A stretch of DNA of 64,000 nt from Klebsiella grimontii (GCF_900200035.1 NZ_FZTC01000022.1:62001-126000), one strand, 5' to 3'; positions 1-9,490 are shown, counted from the first letter of the stretch. The notes: a model not told the origin generated them from the letters alone. Program-made: numbers and translations.

Positions 1-571
1 GCCCGGCCAGCGGATCGTCGCAGTGCAGCACCGCCACAAACGGATCTTCGCGCAGAGGATAAACCTGCAGCTCAGGCGGTAACGAACGGTCTATTGCGCC
101 TACGGCAAAATCTATCTTTCCCGACTGCAGCTCGCAAAACAGGGCGTCGTTAGTCTGATCGTGAAACTCCACTCTCAGGCGCGGAAACGCCTGAGCCAGC
201 GTTTGCGGCAGCCGAGGAAATAGCAGCGAGCTCACCGAGGGCACCAGACCGATACGCACCGTACCGTCGCCGCCGGCCTCGACTATCTGCTGCATATCCT
301 GAAACGCCAGCTGCGCCACGCTCAGCACCCGCCGGGCGTGGGGCAAAATCGCCGCCCCCAGTTCGGTTAAGGTGACCGCCGAGGCGGTGCGGTTGACCAG
401 CTTACCGCCCAGCACCGTCTCGATTTGCCGCAGCGCGCTGCTTAGCGCCGGCTGACTGATAGCCAACCGGTTAGCGGTGTCGGTGAAGTGACGTAGCTGG
501 GCCAGGGTCACAAAGTACTGAATCTGCTTGAGAGAGAGCGCGGGCAGACGCTGCCAGGGTTCGGTCATCAT
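1..571 (-). CDS. LysR-family transcriptional regulator, truncated by the window edge
   Basis: Translating the reverse strand from 571 gives an open frame that runs off the left end, so only about 190 N-terminal residues are present. The N-terminus has the LysR winged helix-turn-helix: a QIQYFVTLAQLRHFT segment followed by AISQPALSSALRQIE. The start of the effector-binding domain follows (VRIGLVPSVSSLLFPRLP). The gene diverges from ade with about 120 bp between them, the usual layout for a LysR regulator and its target, so control of ade-adeQ is a reasonable inference. Neither of the tandem ATGs at 571 and 568 has a clear ribosome binding site. A further in-frame ATG lies at 592, so the start is uncertain. 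The ligand is unknown. Confidence 0.85.
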   Translation of the reverse strand, partial: MMTEPWQRLPALSLKQIQYFVTLAQLRHFTDTANRLAISQPALSSALRQIETVLGGKLVNRTASAVTLTELGAAILPHARRVLSVAQLAFQDMQQIVEAGGDGTVRIGLVPSVSSLLFPRLPQTLAQAFPRLRVEFHDQTNDALFCELQSGKIDFAVGAIDRSLPPELQVYPLREDPFVAVLHCDDPLAG

Positions 572-691
572 GTTTTCGTCAACGGTGAGCATGCAGAATA
601 ACCCGAGGTTATCGGGCGATAAATTTATTCATCTGGGCAAACGTTTGCTCTGCCCCTAGAGTATCCCCATTATCCTTGTGCCGGAGTTGTT

Positions 692-2503
692 ATGTCCAGC
701 AGTGCTGAAACTCGCCGCCGCGCCGTGCAGGCCGCGCGCGGAGAATCCCCTTTCGATCTCTTATTAACCGACGCGCAGATTGTCGACATGGCCACCGGCG
801 AAATTCGCGAGGCCGATGTCGGGATCGTCGGCGATAGGATCGCCAGCGTGCACCCGCGCGGCAGCCGCTCCGATGCCCACGAACGCCGCTCGCTGGCGGG
901 GTGTTTCCTGTCTCCGGGGCTGATGGATACCCACGTCCATCTTGAAAGCTCTCACCTGCCGCCTGAACGCTATGCCGAAATCGTCCTGGCTCAGGGCACG
1001 ACGGCGGTATTCTGGGACCCGCACGAGCTGGCCAACGTGCTGGGCGTTGAGGGCGTGCGCTACGCCGTCGCCGCCAGCCGCCATCTGCCGCTGCAGGTGA
1101 TGGTCGCCGCCCCCTCCAGCGTACCGTCCACGCCGGGGCTGGAGATGTCCGGCGCCGATTTCGCCGGCGCGGAAATGGCCGCTATGCTGGCCTGGCCGGA
1201 AGTTTGCGGCGTCGCCGAAGTGATGGACATGCATGGCGTGCTGCACGGCAGCGAGAGGATGCAGGAGATTATCCAGGCCGGCCTGGACAGCGGCAAGCTG
1301 ATTGAAGGCCACGCGCGCGGCCTGAGCGGCGCGGATCTGCAGGCCTATCTCGCCGCCGGGGTCACCTCCGATCACGAACTCACCTCGGCGGAAGATGCGC
1401 TGGAAAAACTGCGCGCCGGGCTGACGGTAGAGATCCGCGGTTCGCACCCTTACCTGCTGCCGGATATCGTTAACGCACTGAAATCGTTGCCGCATCTCTC
1501 CTCGCAAATCACCGTCTGCACCGACGATGTGCCGCCGGATATGCTGCTGGAAAAAGGCGGCATTATCGCCCTGCTCAACCTCCTGATTGAGCACGGATTG
1601 CCGGCAACAGACGCCCTGCGTTTCGCCACCTTAAACGCGGCGATCCGGCTGCAACGTAACGATCTGGGGCTGATTGCCGCCGGACGCCGTGCCGATCTGG
1701 TGGTTTTCGATTCATTAAAAAAGCTCGCCGCGCGGGAAGTTTACGTCGCCGGTAAGCTGATTGCCCGCGCGGGCGCCCTGCTGGAGCCGATTCCGTCGGC
1801 GAGCGGCGTGACCCCGCCGCGCGATACCCTACAGATGCCGCCGCTCAGCCCAGCCGATTTTATCCTTCGCGTCGGCGCTATTCGCCACGGCGTCGCCCGC
1901 CTGCGGCATATTCGCGGCGCACGCTTCACCCAGTGGGGAGAGGTTGAGGTACAGGTCCGCGATGGCAAAGTGCAAATCCCGGACGGATTTAGCCTGATTT
2001 GGGTTAAGCATCGCCACGGCCGCCACGAAGCAAAACCGCAAATTGCGCTATTAGAGGGCTGGGGCGAACTGCGCGGCGCTATCGCCACCAGCTACTCCCA
2101 CGATTCCCACAACCTGGTGGTGCTCGGCCGCGATCCTGACGATATGGCGCTGGCGGCAAACCGGCTGATCGAATCCGGCGGCGGCATGGCGCTGTCGCAG
2201 CAGGGAAAAATCCTCGCCCACGTAGCGATGCCGATTGCCGGGATGCTCTCCGACTTACCCGCCACGGAGCTGGCGCGGCAGTTCCGCGAGCTTCGCGACC
2301 TGAGCGCGGAAATCGCCGACTGGGAGCCGCCCTACCGCGTATTTAAGGCGATTGAGGGTACCTGCCTGGCCTGTAATGCCGGTCCGCATTTGACGGATTT
2401 AGGTTTGACCGATGGCGGCACTCGCCAGATAGTCGAGCCGCTGATAGAGAGCCGGGAAATCCCGGAACGCCCAGAACACAACAATAATCATCAGGGAGCC
2501 TGA
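692..2503 (+). CDS. ade: Adenine deaminase
   Basis: This 603-residue protein matches the Ade/YicP family (E. coli Ade is about 588 residues), a metal-dependent amidohydrolase that deaminates adenine to hypoxanthine and ammonia in the cytosol for purine salvage. The metal-binding segment DTHVHLESS lies near residue 90, with the long Ade-specific C-terminal domain after it (SYSHDSHNLVVLGRD, ESGGGMALSQQGKILAHVAMP). A ccggag ribosome binding site precedes the ATG. The purine permease gene begins 2 bp after the stop, so uptake and deamination are probably made from one transcript. A LysR gene diverges upstream. The N-terminus is slightly longer than in E. coli; otherwise nothing is unusual. Confidence 0.95.
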   Translation: MSSSAETRRRAVQAARGESPFDLLLTDAQIVDMATGEIREADVGIVGDRIASVHPRGSRSDAHERRSLAGCFLSPGLMDTHVHLESSHLPPERYAEIVLAQGTTAVFWDPHELANVLGVEGVRYAVAASRHLPLQVMVAAPSSVPSTPGLEMSGADFAGAEMAAMLAWPEVCGVAEVMDMHGVLHGSERMQEIIQAGLDSGKLIEGHARGLSGADLQAYLAAGVTSDHELTSAEDALEKLRAGLTVEIRGSHPYLLPDIVNALKSLPHLSSQITVCTDDVPPDMLLEKGGIIALLNLLIEHGLPATDALRFATLNAAIRLQRNDLGLIAAGRRADLVVFDSLKKLAAREVYVAGKLIARAGALLEPIPSASGVTPPRDTLQMPPLSPADFILRVGAIRHGVARLRHIRGARFTQWGEVEVQVRDGKVQIPDGFSLIWVKHRHGRHEAKPQIALLEGWGELRGAIATSYSHDSHNLVVLGRDPDDMALAANRLIESGGGMALSQQGKILAHVAMPIAGMLSDLPATELARQFRELRDLSAEIADWEPPYRVFKAIEGTCLACNAGPHLTDLGLTDGGTRQIVEPLIESREIPERPEHNNNHQGA

Positions 2504-2505
2504 GC

Positions 2506-3849
2506 ATGGCCGACAATACCCTTAACTCATCCGCGCAAGGTAGCTGGCTGGAGCGCCGTTTTGCCTTGTATTCCCGCGGCAGTACGCTGCGCACCGAATG
2601 CCTCGCGGGCATCACCGGCTTTCTCGCCGCCGCCTATCTGCTGGTGGTTATCCCCGGCCTGCTGGCGGTTGGCGGGATGGATAAAGGCGCGGCAACCACC
2701 GGCACGATCCTGGTGTTCGTCGGCGGTACGCTGCTGATGGCGTTTTATGCCAACCTGCCGTTTATCGTCGGGCCGGGCATCGGCGGCTCGGTGCTGGTCG
2801 GCGTCACGCTGGCGGGCAGCGAAGGCATTGGCTGGCAGGTCGGTCTCGGTATCGCCTGCTGGTCGGGGATTCTGTTTTTCCTGCTAACGAAGTTCGGCCT
2901 GCGTGAAGTGGTGACCCGTTCGGTGCCGCAGTCGATCAAGCTCGGCCTGACGGCGTCCATCGGGCTGTTCGTCGCGGTGCTGGGCTTCCGTAACGCCGGG
3001 CTGGTGCTGGCCAACGCCAAAACCAACGCCCTGATGCTCGGCGATTTTCTCTCGCCGGGGGCGCTGGTGGCGCTCTGCGGGCTGTTTCTGGCCATCGCCC
3101 TGCAGGCGAGAAAAATTCCCGGGTCGATTCTGTGGGCGATTCTCTTTGCCACCCTGGTCGGGATTCCGATGGGCGTTACCAGGCTGCCGGGCAGCTTTAT
3201 CGATATGCCGCATTCGCTGACGCCGGTGCTGGGGCAAATCGATATGCTGGGCGCGCTGAATATCGCCTTCCTGCCGTTCCTGTTTGTGTTCTTCGCTTCA
3301 GAGTTCTTTTCCACCATGGGCACTACCCTGGCAGTGGGCGGCGAAGCGGGTCTGCTGGATGAAGAAGGCAATATGCCGCATATCAATCGCCCGTTTATGG
3401 TTGACTCGATCGCCGCGGCCGTTGGCCCCTGGCTGGGCATTCCGGCGGCGACCGCGCTGATTGAATCCTCGGCGGCCGCGGAAGCCGGCGGCAAAACCGG
3501 GTTAACCGCGCTATCGGCGGCGGTGATGTTCCTGCTGATGCTGCTGTTTACTCCGGTGGCGCTGATGATCCCCAAAGAGGCGACCGCGCCGGCGCTGATC
3601 CTGATCGGCCTGAATATGTTCAGCGGCCTGCGCAAAGTGGATCTGGCAAACTTCACCGACGGCCTGCCGGTGCTGATGATGGTGATGATTACGCTGATTG
3701 CCAATAGCTTCGGCACCGGAATTGCCGGCGGGCTGCTGTTTTATGTGGTGATCAAAACCATCGCCGGGAAGTGGCGAGAAATCCCGATTGGCCTGTGGAT
3801 CCTGGCAATTCCGCTGGTGTACTACTTTGCCACGCTGGTGAAGCATTAA
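2506..3849 (+). CDS. adeQ: Purine (adenine/hypoxanthine-type) permease, NCS2/AzgA-like family
   Basis: A 447-residue polytopic inner-membrane protein resembling E. coli YicO (AdeQ), a high-affinity adenine permease, and its relatives YjcD and PurP. It shows about 12 hydrophobic segments and the family signatures ECLAGITGFLAAAYLLVV near the N-terminus and FFASEFFSTMGTTLAVGGEAG in the middle. The ATG lies 2 bp after the ade stop, so the pair is translationally adjacent. Import of adenine followed by deamination by Ade is the obvious joint function. In E. coli the equivalents lie at the 82-minute region, not near mrp-metG, so this module sits in a different place here. The exact purine preference cannot be read from sequence. 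Confidence 0.85.
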   Translation: MADNTLNSSAQGSWLERRFALYSRGSTLRTECLAGITGFLAAAYLLVVIPGLLAVGGMDKGAATTGTILVFVGGTLLMAFYANLPFIVGPGIGGSVLVGVTLAGSEGIGWQVGLGIACWSGILFFLLTKFGLREVVTRSVPQSIKLGLTASIGLFVAVLGFRNAGLVLANAKTNALMLGDFLSPGALVALCGLFLAIALQARKIPGSILWAILFATLVGIPMGVTRLPGSFIDMPHSLTPVLGQIDMLGALNIAFLPFLFVFFASEFFSTMGTTLAVGGEAGLLDEEGNMPHINRPFMVDSIAAAVGPWLGIPAATALIESSAAAEAGGKTGLTALSAAVMFLLMLLFTPVALMIPKEATAPALILIGLNMFSGLRKVDLANFTDGLPVLMMVMITLIANSFGTGIAGGLLFYVVIKTIAGKWREIPIGLWILAIPLVYYFATLVKH

Positions 3850-3866
3850 GGTTAGTGCCAATCGTG

Positions 3867-3967
3867 TTCCCGGAGGCGGCGCTGGCGCGCCTTGTCCGGG
3901 CTACCGGCTATCGGACCGCAGACAGCTGTGAACCCGTAGCCCGGCTAAGCCCAGCGCCACCGGGAAA
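3867..3967. repeat. REP-like intergenic repeat pair (unit 1)
   Basis: The gap between the convergent permease and LysR genes holds two imperfect dyads. One, near 3869-3905, has cccgg arms around a GC-rich core. The other, at 3936-3967, begins gtagcccggctaag and ends ccaccggg. The same sequence family recurs at 24022, 27986, 32117, 37072, 39627 and 47557. REP/BIME units of this kind usually lie downstream of genes and affect mRNA 3' ends. Confidence 0.75.
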
Positions 3968-4012
3968 AAGCCACGCCGATTCATCATCCCGACACCGTTC
4001 CCGCAGGCGGTG

Positions 4013-4933
4013 CTACCGGCCCGCAGAGGGCGCGCGGGAATTAACCGCTTCGCACGCTTCTTTCACTGCGTCATACAGCAGCCGTACCGCGGGAGAAAGC
4101 TGTTTACGGTGCGGGCAAATCATATTCAGCGGCACCACGTCTCCTTGATAGTGCGGCAACAGCACCCGCAGCCGCCCTTCGCGGATATCATCGCCGACGT
4201 CGAGTTCAGACTTGAAGGCGATGCCCTCCCCGGCAACCGCCAGGCGGCGTATCACCTCGGCGTCATCGCTCACGATAGTGCCGGAAACCTGCACGTGATG
4301 GACTTTCCCCTCCAGGCTCAACGGCCAGCGGTCGAACGCTCTGCCGCGCAGCACGTAGGTCAGCGCGTTGTGTCGGGCCAAATCTTCCAGCGTCTGCGGT
4401 TCGCCGTTTTCGGCTATCCAGCCGGGCGAGGCTACCAGCACCCGGCGATTATCCGGCGCAACGGGCAGAGAAATAAACGAGGCATCGTCGTTATCGCCGT
4501 AGCGAAACGCGACGTCCACCGGGTCTTTAAACACGTCGGTCCGATGATCGGAAAACAGTATCCGCAGGCGCAGCGCAGGATGCCGCTGGCGAAAATCGCG
4601 AAACACGCGCAGAAGCAAATTGCGCCCAAGGTCAGACGGCACGGCGATTTGTAACGTTCCGCGGACTTCGTCATCCGGCGTGTGGATTTTTTGCAGCCCG
4701 GCGTGCAGCGTATCGATCATCTGCGTGGCATAAGGCAGCCAGGTTTCGCCCTCCGGCGTCAGGCGTAAGCTTCGCGTCGAACGAGCGAAAAGACGGATAT
4801 TCAGCGTCGTTTCGAGACGCTTTATCGCCGCGCTGACCTGCGAGGGCTGCAGCCCGGCCTCCCGCGCCGCATCGCTGAAGCTGCTTAACGCCGCTGCGCG
4901 GACAAACAATGCCAGATCTTCCAGCCTGAACAT
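4013..4933 (-). CDS. LysR-family transcriptional regulator
   Basis: A 306-residue LysR-type regulator. The helix-turn-helix covers roughly residues 3-60 (MFRLEDLALFVRAAALSSFS, then QPSQVSAAIKRLE), and the effector-binding domain opens with GTLQIAVPSDLGRNLLLRVF. The start at 4933 is chosen because a ggggagtgg ribosome binding site lies just upstream and the family N-terminus begins there; the frame extends further 5' without support. It resembles the DNA-binding subgroup that often controls neighbouring oxidoreductases, but no obvious target adjoins it: rcnB diverges from it and a permease converges on it. The ligand and regulon are unknown. Confidence 0.85.
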   Translation of the reverse strand: MFRLEDLALFVRAAALSSFSDAAREAGLQPSQVSAAIKRLETTLNIRLFARSTRSLRLTPEGETWLPYATQMIDTLHAGLQKIHTPDDEVRGTLQIAVPSDLGRNLLLRVFRDFRQRHPALRLRILFSDHRTDVFKDPVDVAFRYGDNDDASFISLPVAPDNRRVLVASPGWIAENGEPQTLEDLARHNALTYVLRGRAFDRWPLSLEGKVHHVQVSGTIVSDDAEVIRRLAVAGEGIAFKSELDVGDDIREGRLRVLLPHYQGDVVPLNMICPHRKQLSPAVRLLYDAVKEACEAVNSRAPSAGR

Positions 4934-5102
4934 ACCCACTCCCCACCCCGGATTATTCTCAAAACAGACGCGCCCCGATGAAAAACGTCGCCGTATCACC
5001 GTTTGCTTACACTTTTAACCAAACCAATGCTTGCCATTTCCTTGACCTATCAGGAATCATACGAGGCTGCGATTTTGTGTCCAGGATAATAATGGGGAAA
5101 TT

Positions 5103-5420
5103 ATGCGTAAAACAAAAATGATGCTTCTGGGCGTACTGTTGGCCTGCTCCAGCGGAGCGTGGGCGGCGTCCGGCGAAGGTATACAGAAATATGAGCTGGA
5201 TGGGGTGACCGCAGACTTCAAACAATTCCACATCGGCGACACCGTACCGCCGCTGTACCTCACGCCAGAATACAACATCAAGCAGTGGCAGCAGCGCAAT
5301 TTGCCTGCCCCGGATGCCGGGACCCGCTGGACCTATATGGGCGGAAGCTACGTTCTGATTACCGAAACCGAGGGAAAAATCCTCAAAATCTATGATGGCG
5401 AGATTTTCTACCATCGCTAA
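5103..5420 (+). CDS. rcnB: RcnB-family periplasmic nickel/cobalt homeostasis protein
   Basis: A 105-residue protein with a clear Sec signal peptide ending AWA-A near residue 21. The mature part closely matches E. coli RcnB, including the segments DEYNIKQWQLRNLPAPDAGT-like and GGSYVLITETEGKI, and the C-terminus YDGEIFYHR. RcnB is a small periplasmic protein that tunes RcnA-mediated nickel and cobalt efflux. In E. coli it follows rcnA next to the divergent rcnR and lies upstream of mrp-metG. Here the position relative to apbC/metG is kept, but rcnR and rcnA are not adjacent, so the efflux pump must lie elsewhere or be missing. A strong terminator follows the stop. Confidence 0.9.
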   Translation: MRKTKMMLLGVLLACSSGAWAASGEGIQKYELDGVTADFKQFHIGDTVPPLYLTPEYNIKQWQQRNLPAPDAGTRWTYMGGSYVLITETEGKILKIYDGEIFYHR

Positions 5421-5426
5421 AAGCCG

Positions 5427-5466
5427 AACGCCAGCGCGCTATCCCTGCCGCTGGCGTTTTGTTTTT
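5427..5466 (+). terminator. Rho-independent terminator of rcnB
   Basis: A perfect 10-bp stem (5427-5436 aacgccagcg with 5449-5458 cgctggcgtt) is followed by a T-rich tract. It starts 7 bp after the rcnB stop. Confidence 0.9.
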
Positions 5467-5479
5467 CGATGCGATAATG

Positions 5480-5809
5480 CTATCCGTTAAAGCGGTTTTG
5501 TTTATGCATAAATTCCTCGACGGCAATACCGGAAGCCACGTGCTCATAGAGCATTAAAATACTTAATATCAAATCGCCGCCGCTACGCAATAAATCATCC
5601 GGGGCAGTACGACTCTTTTCATCCGATAAAAAAACAAGCTGTTCAAAAATATCACTGTATTCACCATAAGCACCAATCGGAATTTCAGCCATCGGGAGAT
5701 GCTCCTGGCAATAGCGTAACGCGTCTGCGGCTTTCTCCGGCAGCGTGCGCGTATGCATAAAAATAACCAGCAGTTCTCGTAACTTAACGATTAGAGCAAT
5801 ATTGTTCAT
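5480..5809 (-). CDS. Small protein of unknown function
   Basis: I do not recognise this family. The likely product has 109 residues, starting MNNIALIVKLRELLVIF at 5809; a ccggag ribosome binding site sits 6 bp upstream of that ATG. The frame is open upstream to 5923, but that part is AT-rich and unsupported. The protein looks soluble and helical, with no signal peptide and no obvious catalytic motif. It lies between rcnB and apbC, where E. coli carries the yehA-E fimbrial genes. The 350 bp upstream are AT-rich, unlike the rest of the window, suggesting strong promoter or silencer-bound DNA. It could be a small regulator or biofilm-type protein, but that is only a guess. Confidence 0.6.
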   Translation of the reverse strand: MNNIALIVKLRELLVIFMHTRTLPEKAADALRYCQEHLPMAEIPIGAYGEYSDIFEQLVFLSDEKSRTAPDDLLRSGGDLILSILMLYEHVASGIAVEEFMHKQNRFNG

Positions 5810-6114
5810 CATGCACTCCGGAAATGTATTACGGCTATACTTTCCTTCCATCGTTTTTATTGACGTAGTACTGATAACTTCCACGTTTCGCCAAATCACA
5901 CAGCCAAAATTAAACATCGTCACGGCGAATTAAAATACTTCACTTCTATGCTAATCAAGCTCGCACAACCGCCAGCGGAAAACAATGTTAACAATATGTT
6001 TTATTGACAAATCTCAACATCGCTAAATGTGAATAAAAACAAGTAATATTTAACGCTTATATCATTCACGCGGTGATTATTTTGGAAAGAGAAAACGGGG
6101 CGGATACGATAACA
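5810..6114. other. AT-rich intergenic region without a recognisable gene
   Basis: About 300 bp between the small unknown gene and the apbC terminator. It is markedly more AT-rich than its surroundings, with runs such as aaaacaagtaatatttaacg near 6040. No coding frame with a ribosome binding site stands out. It presumably holds the promoter of the leftward small gene; AT-rich DNA of this kind is a typical H-NS binding substrate, which is an inference from composition only. Confidence 0.5.
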
Positions 6115-6143
6115 AACCGTACGGCGCAACGTGCCGTACGGTT
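6115..6143 (-). terminator. Hairpin at the 3' end of apbC
   Basis: A perfect 11-bp inverted repeat (6115-6125 with 6133-6143, 7-base loop) lies 16 bp past the apbC stop. On the minus strand it is followed by a short tttgtt tract, so it is a plausible but not very strong terminator. Confidence 0.7.
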
Positions 6144-6159
6144 CAGAAGGGAGGGAAAA

Positions 6160-7269
6160 TCAGACCGCGCGGAAAGCTATTTCACCGGGGATAACTTCGC
6201 CCTGCCAGTACAACTGCGCCGCGACGCGGTCTGCCAGCTGGCGGTAGGTTTCGGTAAACTCGCTTTCCGGGCGCGCCACCACCGTCGGCGTTCCCTTGTC
6301 GAGGTCTTCGCGCAGGGTGATATGCAGCGGCAGCTGGCCCAGCAGCTGGGTATGGTATTTCTCGGCCAGCTTTTGCGCGCCGCCGGTACCGAAGATAGGC
6401 TCGTGGTGTCCGCAGTTGCTGCAAATATGCATGCTCATGTTTTCCACAATCCCCAGCACCGGCACTTCGACTTTCTCAAACATCACGATACCTTTTTTGG
6501 CGTCGATCAGGGCGATATCCTGCGGCGTAGTCACCACCACCGCGCCGGTGACCGGAATGTTTTGCGCCAGCGTCAGCTGAATATCACCGGTGCCCGGCGG
6601 CATATCCAGCACCAGGTAATCGAGATCCGGCCACAGGGTTTCCTGCAGCATCTGCATTAACGCTTTGCTGGCCATCGGGCCGCGCCAGACCATGGCGTTG
6701 TCGTCGGTGACCAGATAGCCGATGGAGTTGGTGGCGAGACCAAATTTCATAATCGGCGCCATATGGGTGCCGTCCGGCGAAGTGGGACGCTGATCTTCCG
6801 CGCCGAGCATGGTCGGAATCGACGGGCCGTAAATATCGGCATCCAGAATGCCGACTTTCGCCCCTTCCGCCGCCAGCGCCAGCGCGAGGTTGACCGCGGT
6901 AGACGATTTACCCACCCCGCCCTTGCCGGAGCTGATGGCGATGATGTTTTTCACGCCGTTGATGCCGGGCTGATTTTTTACCCGCTGCAGCGTGGCGATG
7001 CTGTGCGTCAGCTTCCAGTCAATAGCTTTAGCGCCGGTAATGCGCAGCAGCTCGGCGCTGCACTGCTCCTTGAGCACCTCAAACGCGCTATGCCAGACGA
7101 ACGGCATCTGAATTTCAATGTGCACGGTCTCGTCCAGCCAGGCGACGTGATGCAGCGCCTTCAGCGTAGTGAGGTTATGTTTCAGGGTTGGGTGCTGGAA
7201 ATTAGCCAGGGTCCCGGCGACCATCGCGCGCAGACGCTCGGGGGATTTGGCCTGGGATTGCGAACTCAT
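6160..7269 (-). CDS. apbC: Iron-sulfur cluster carrier ATPase (Mrp/ApbC)
   Basis: A 369-residue cytosolic P-loop NTPase of the Mrp/NBP35 family, which binds and transfers [4Fe-4S] clusters to apoproteins. The N-terminal region (to about residue 95) is the MIP18-like domain. The deviant Walker A motif SSGKGGVGKSS spans about 113-123, and the paired cysteines C283 and C286 (ICSNC) are the cluster ligands shared by a dimer. Length and sequence match E. coli Mrp throughout. It is divergent from metG with 142 bp between the start codons, the same arrangement as in E. coli. Confidence 0.97.
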   Translation of the reverse strand: MSSQSQAKSPERLRAMVAGTLANFQHPTLKHNLTTLKALHHVAWLDETVHIEIQMPFVWHSAFEVLKEQCSAELLRITGAKAIDWKLTHSIATLQRVKNQPGINGVKNIIAISSGKGGVGKSSTAVNLALALAAEGAKVGILDADIYGPSIPTMLGAEDQRPTSPDGTHMAPIMKFGLATNSIGYLVTDDNAMVWRGPMASKALMQMLQETLWPDLDYLVLDMPPGTGDIQLTLAQNIPVTGAVVVTTPQDIALIDAKKGIVMFEKVEVPVLGIVENMSMHICSNCGHHEPIFGTGGAQKLAEKYHTQLLGQLPLHITLREDLDKGTPTVVARPESEFTETYRQLADRVAAQLYWQGEVIPGEIAFRAV

Positions 7270-7411
7270 CCCGACTCCTTTGTTATTGTGAGTTGAATCT
7301 TGTGCGTTAAGTTTACCTTAAAGGGAATAATTCCCCCACAATAAGCTTTGGGCTTACCAAATTATTGCCTTTGCGGTAACATCGAAACCCCTTTTTACAA
7401 TAGAAGATGTA

Positions 7412-9454
7412 ATGCCCACTATGACTCAAGTCGCGAAGAAAATTCTGGTAACGTGCGCGCTGCCGTACGCAAACGGCTCAATCCACCTCGGCCACATGCT
7501 GGAGCACATCCAGGCTGATGTCTGGGTCCGTTACCAGCGAATGCGCGGCCACGAGGTCAACTTCATCTGCGCCGACGACGCCCACGGCACCCCGATCATG
7601 CTGAAAGCGCAGCAGCTCGGTATCACCCCGGAACAGATGATTGGCGAAATGAGTCAGGAGCATCAGACCGATTTTGCTGGCTTCGACATCAGCTATGACA
7701 ACTATCACTCCACGCACAGCGACGAGAACCGCGAGCTGTCGGAGCTTATCTATACGCGTCTGAAAGAGAACGGTTTTATCAAAAACCGCACCATCTCTCA
7801 GCTCTACGATCCGGAAAAAGGCATGTTCCTGCCGGACCGTTTTGTAAAAGGCACCTGTCCGAAGTGCAAATCACCGGATCAGTACGGCGATAACTGCGAA
7901 GTGTGCGGCGCGACCTACAGCCCGACCGAGCTTATCGAGCCGAAATCGGTCGTCTCCGGCGCGACGCCGGTGATGCGCGAGTCCGAGCACTTCTTCTTCG
8001 ACCTGCCGTCGTTCAGCGAAATGCTGCAGGCGTGGACCCGCAGCGGCGCGCTGCAGGAGCAGGTGGCGAATAAAATGCAGGAGTGGTTCGAGTCCGGACT
8101 GCAGCAGTGGGATATCTCCCGCGATGCGCCGTACTTCGGCTTCGAAATCCCGAACGCGCCGGGCAAATACTTCTACGTCTGGCTGGACGCGCCGATCGGC
8201 TACATGGGTTCCTTCAAGAACCTGTGCGACAAGCGCGGCGATACCACCAGCTTCGACGAATACTGGAAGAAAGACTCCACCGCCGAGCTGTATCACTTTA
8301 TCGGTAAAGATATCGTCTACTTCCACAGCCTGTTCTGGCCGGCGATGCTGGAAGGCAGCAGCTTCCGCAAACCGACCAACCTGTTCGTTCACGGCTACGT
8401 GACGGTCAACGGCGCCAAGATGTCCAAGTCGCGCGGCACCTTTATTAAGGCCAGCACCTGGCTGAATCATTTTGACGCAGACAGCCTGCGCTACTACTAC
8501 ACCGCCAAGCTCTCGTCGCGTATCGATGACATCGACCTGAACCTGGAAGACTTCGTGCAGCGCGTTAACGCCGATATCGTCAACAAGGTGGTTAACCTCG
8601 CCTCGCGCAACGCCGGTTTCATCAACAAGCGTTTCGACGGCATGCTGTCCGCCGAACTGGCCGATCCTCAGCTGTATAAAACCTTTACCGATGCGGCAAC
8701 AAGCATTGGCGAAGCGTGGGACAGCCGCGAGTTCGGTAAAGCTATCCGCGAAATCATGGCGCTGGCCGACGTGGCGAACCGCTACGTTGACGAGCAGGCG
8801 CCGTGGGTGGTGGCTAAACAGGAAGGGCGCGACGCCGACCTGCAGGCCATCTGCACCATGGGCCTGAATATGTTCCGCGTGCTGATGACCTGGCTGAAGC
8901 CGGTCCTGCCGCAGCTGGCCGCCCGCGCCGAAGCGTTCCTCAACGGCGAACTGAGCTGGGATGCTATCCAGCAGCCGCTGCTCGGTCACAAGGTTAACGC
9001 TTTCAAAGCGCTCTACAACCGCATTGAGATGAAGCAGGTTGACGCGCTGGTCGAAGCGTCGAAAGAAGAAGTCAAAGCGCTGTCAGCGCCGGTCACCGGC
9101 CCGCTGGCGGACGATCCGATTCAGGAAACCATTACTTTTGACGATTTCGCCAAAGTCGATATGCGCATCGCGCTGATTGAAAACGCCGAGTTCGTGGACG
9201 GTTCCGACAAGCTGCTGCGCATGACGCTGGATCTCGGCGGCGAGAAGCGCAACGTCTTCTCCGGCATCCGTTCCGCCTACCCGGACCCGCAGGTGCTGAT
9301 TGGCCGCCTGACGGTGATGGTCGCCAACCTGGCGCCGCGCAAAATGCGCTTCGGCGTTTCTGAAGGCATGGTGATGGCCGCGGGTCCTGGCGGGAAAGAT
9401 ATCTTCCTGCTCAGCCCGGACAGCGGCGCCCAGCCGGGCCAGCAGGTCAAGTAA
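7412..9454 (+). CDS. metG: Methionyl-tRNA synthetase
   Basis: Class I aminoacyl-tRNA synthetase charging tRNA-Met in the cytosol. The HIGH-type motif reads HLGH at residues 25-28 and the KMSKS loop is present ([12 protein letters not shown]). The zinc knuckle cysteines are intact (CPKC and CEVC, about residues 150-170). The C-terminal tRNA-binding (EMAP/Trbp111-like) domain used for dimerisation occupies the last 110 residues. The frame opens at 7412 with gaag 5 bp upstream. E. coli annotation starts at the internal ATG (here 7421), giving 677 residues, so a 3-residue ambiguity remains. A strong terminator follows. Confidence 0.98.
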   Translation: MPTMTQVAKKILVTCALPYANGSIHLGHMLEHIQADVWVRYQRMRGHEVNFICADDAHGTPIMLKAQQLGITPEQMIGEMSQEHQTDFAGFDISYDNYHSTHSDENRELSELIYTRLKENGFIKNRTISQLYDPEKGMFLPDRFVKGTCPKCKSPDQYGDNCEVCGATYSPTELIEPKSVVSGATPVMRESEHFFFDLPSFSEMLQAWTRSGALQEQVANKMQEWFESGLQQWDISRDAPYFGFEIPNAPGKYFYVWLDAPIGYMGSFKNLCDKRGDTTSFDEYWKKDSTAELYHFIGKDIVYFHSLFWPAMLEGSSFRKPTNLFVHGYVTVNGAKMSKSRGTFIKASTWLNHFDADSLRYYYTAKLSSRIDDIDLNLEDFVQRVNADIVNKVVNLASRNAGFINKRFDGMLSAELADPQLYKTFTDAATSIGEAWDSREFGKAIREIMALADVANRYVDEQAPWVVAKQEGRDADLQAICTMGLNMFRVLMTWLKPVLPQLAARAEAFLNGELSWDAIQQPLLGHKVNAFKALYNRIEMKQVDALVEASKEEVKALSAPVTGPLADDPIQETITFDDFAKVDMRIALIENAEFVDGSDKLLRMTLDLGGEKRNVFSGIRSAYPDPQVLIGRLTVMVANLAPRKMRFGVSEGMVMAAGPGGKDIFLLSPDSGAQPGQQVK

Positions 9455-9462
9455 TGACGCAT

Positions 9463-9490
9463 AAAGCGCTGCTCCGGCAGCGCTTTTTTT
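9463..9490 (+). terminator. Rho-independent terminator of metG
   Basis: A perfect 10-bp stem (9463-9472 with 9477-9486), tccg loop, then a run of T that overlaps the end of the stem. It begins 8 bp after the stop codon. Confidence 0.95.

Noticed and set aside
7871-8989. A 372-codon minus-strand frame opposite metG
   Set aside because: It is a shadow of methionyl-tRNA synthetase codon usage, without its own start signals.
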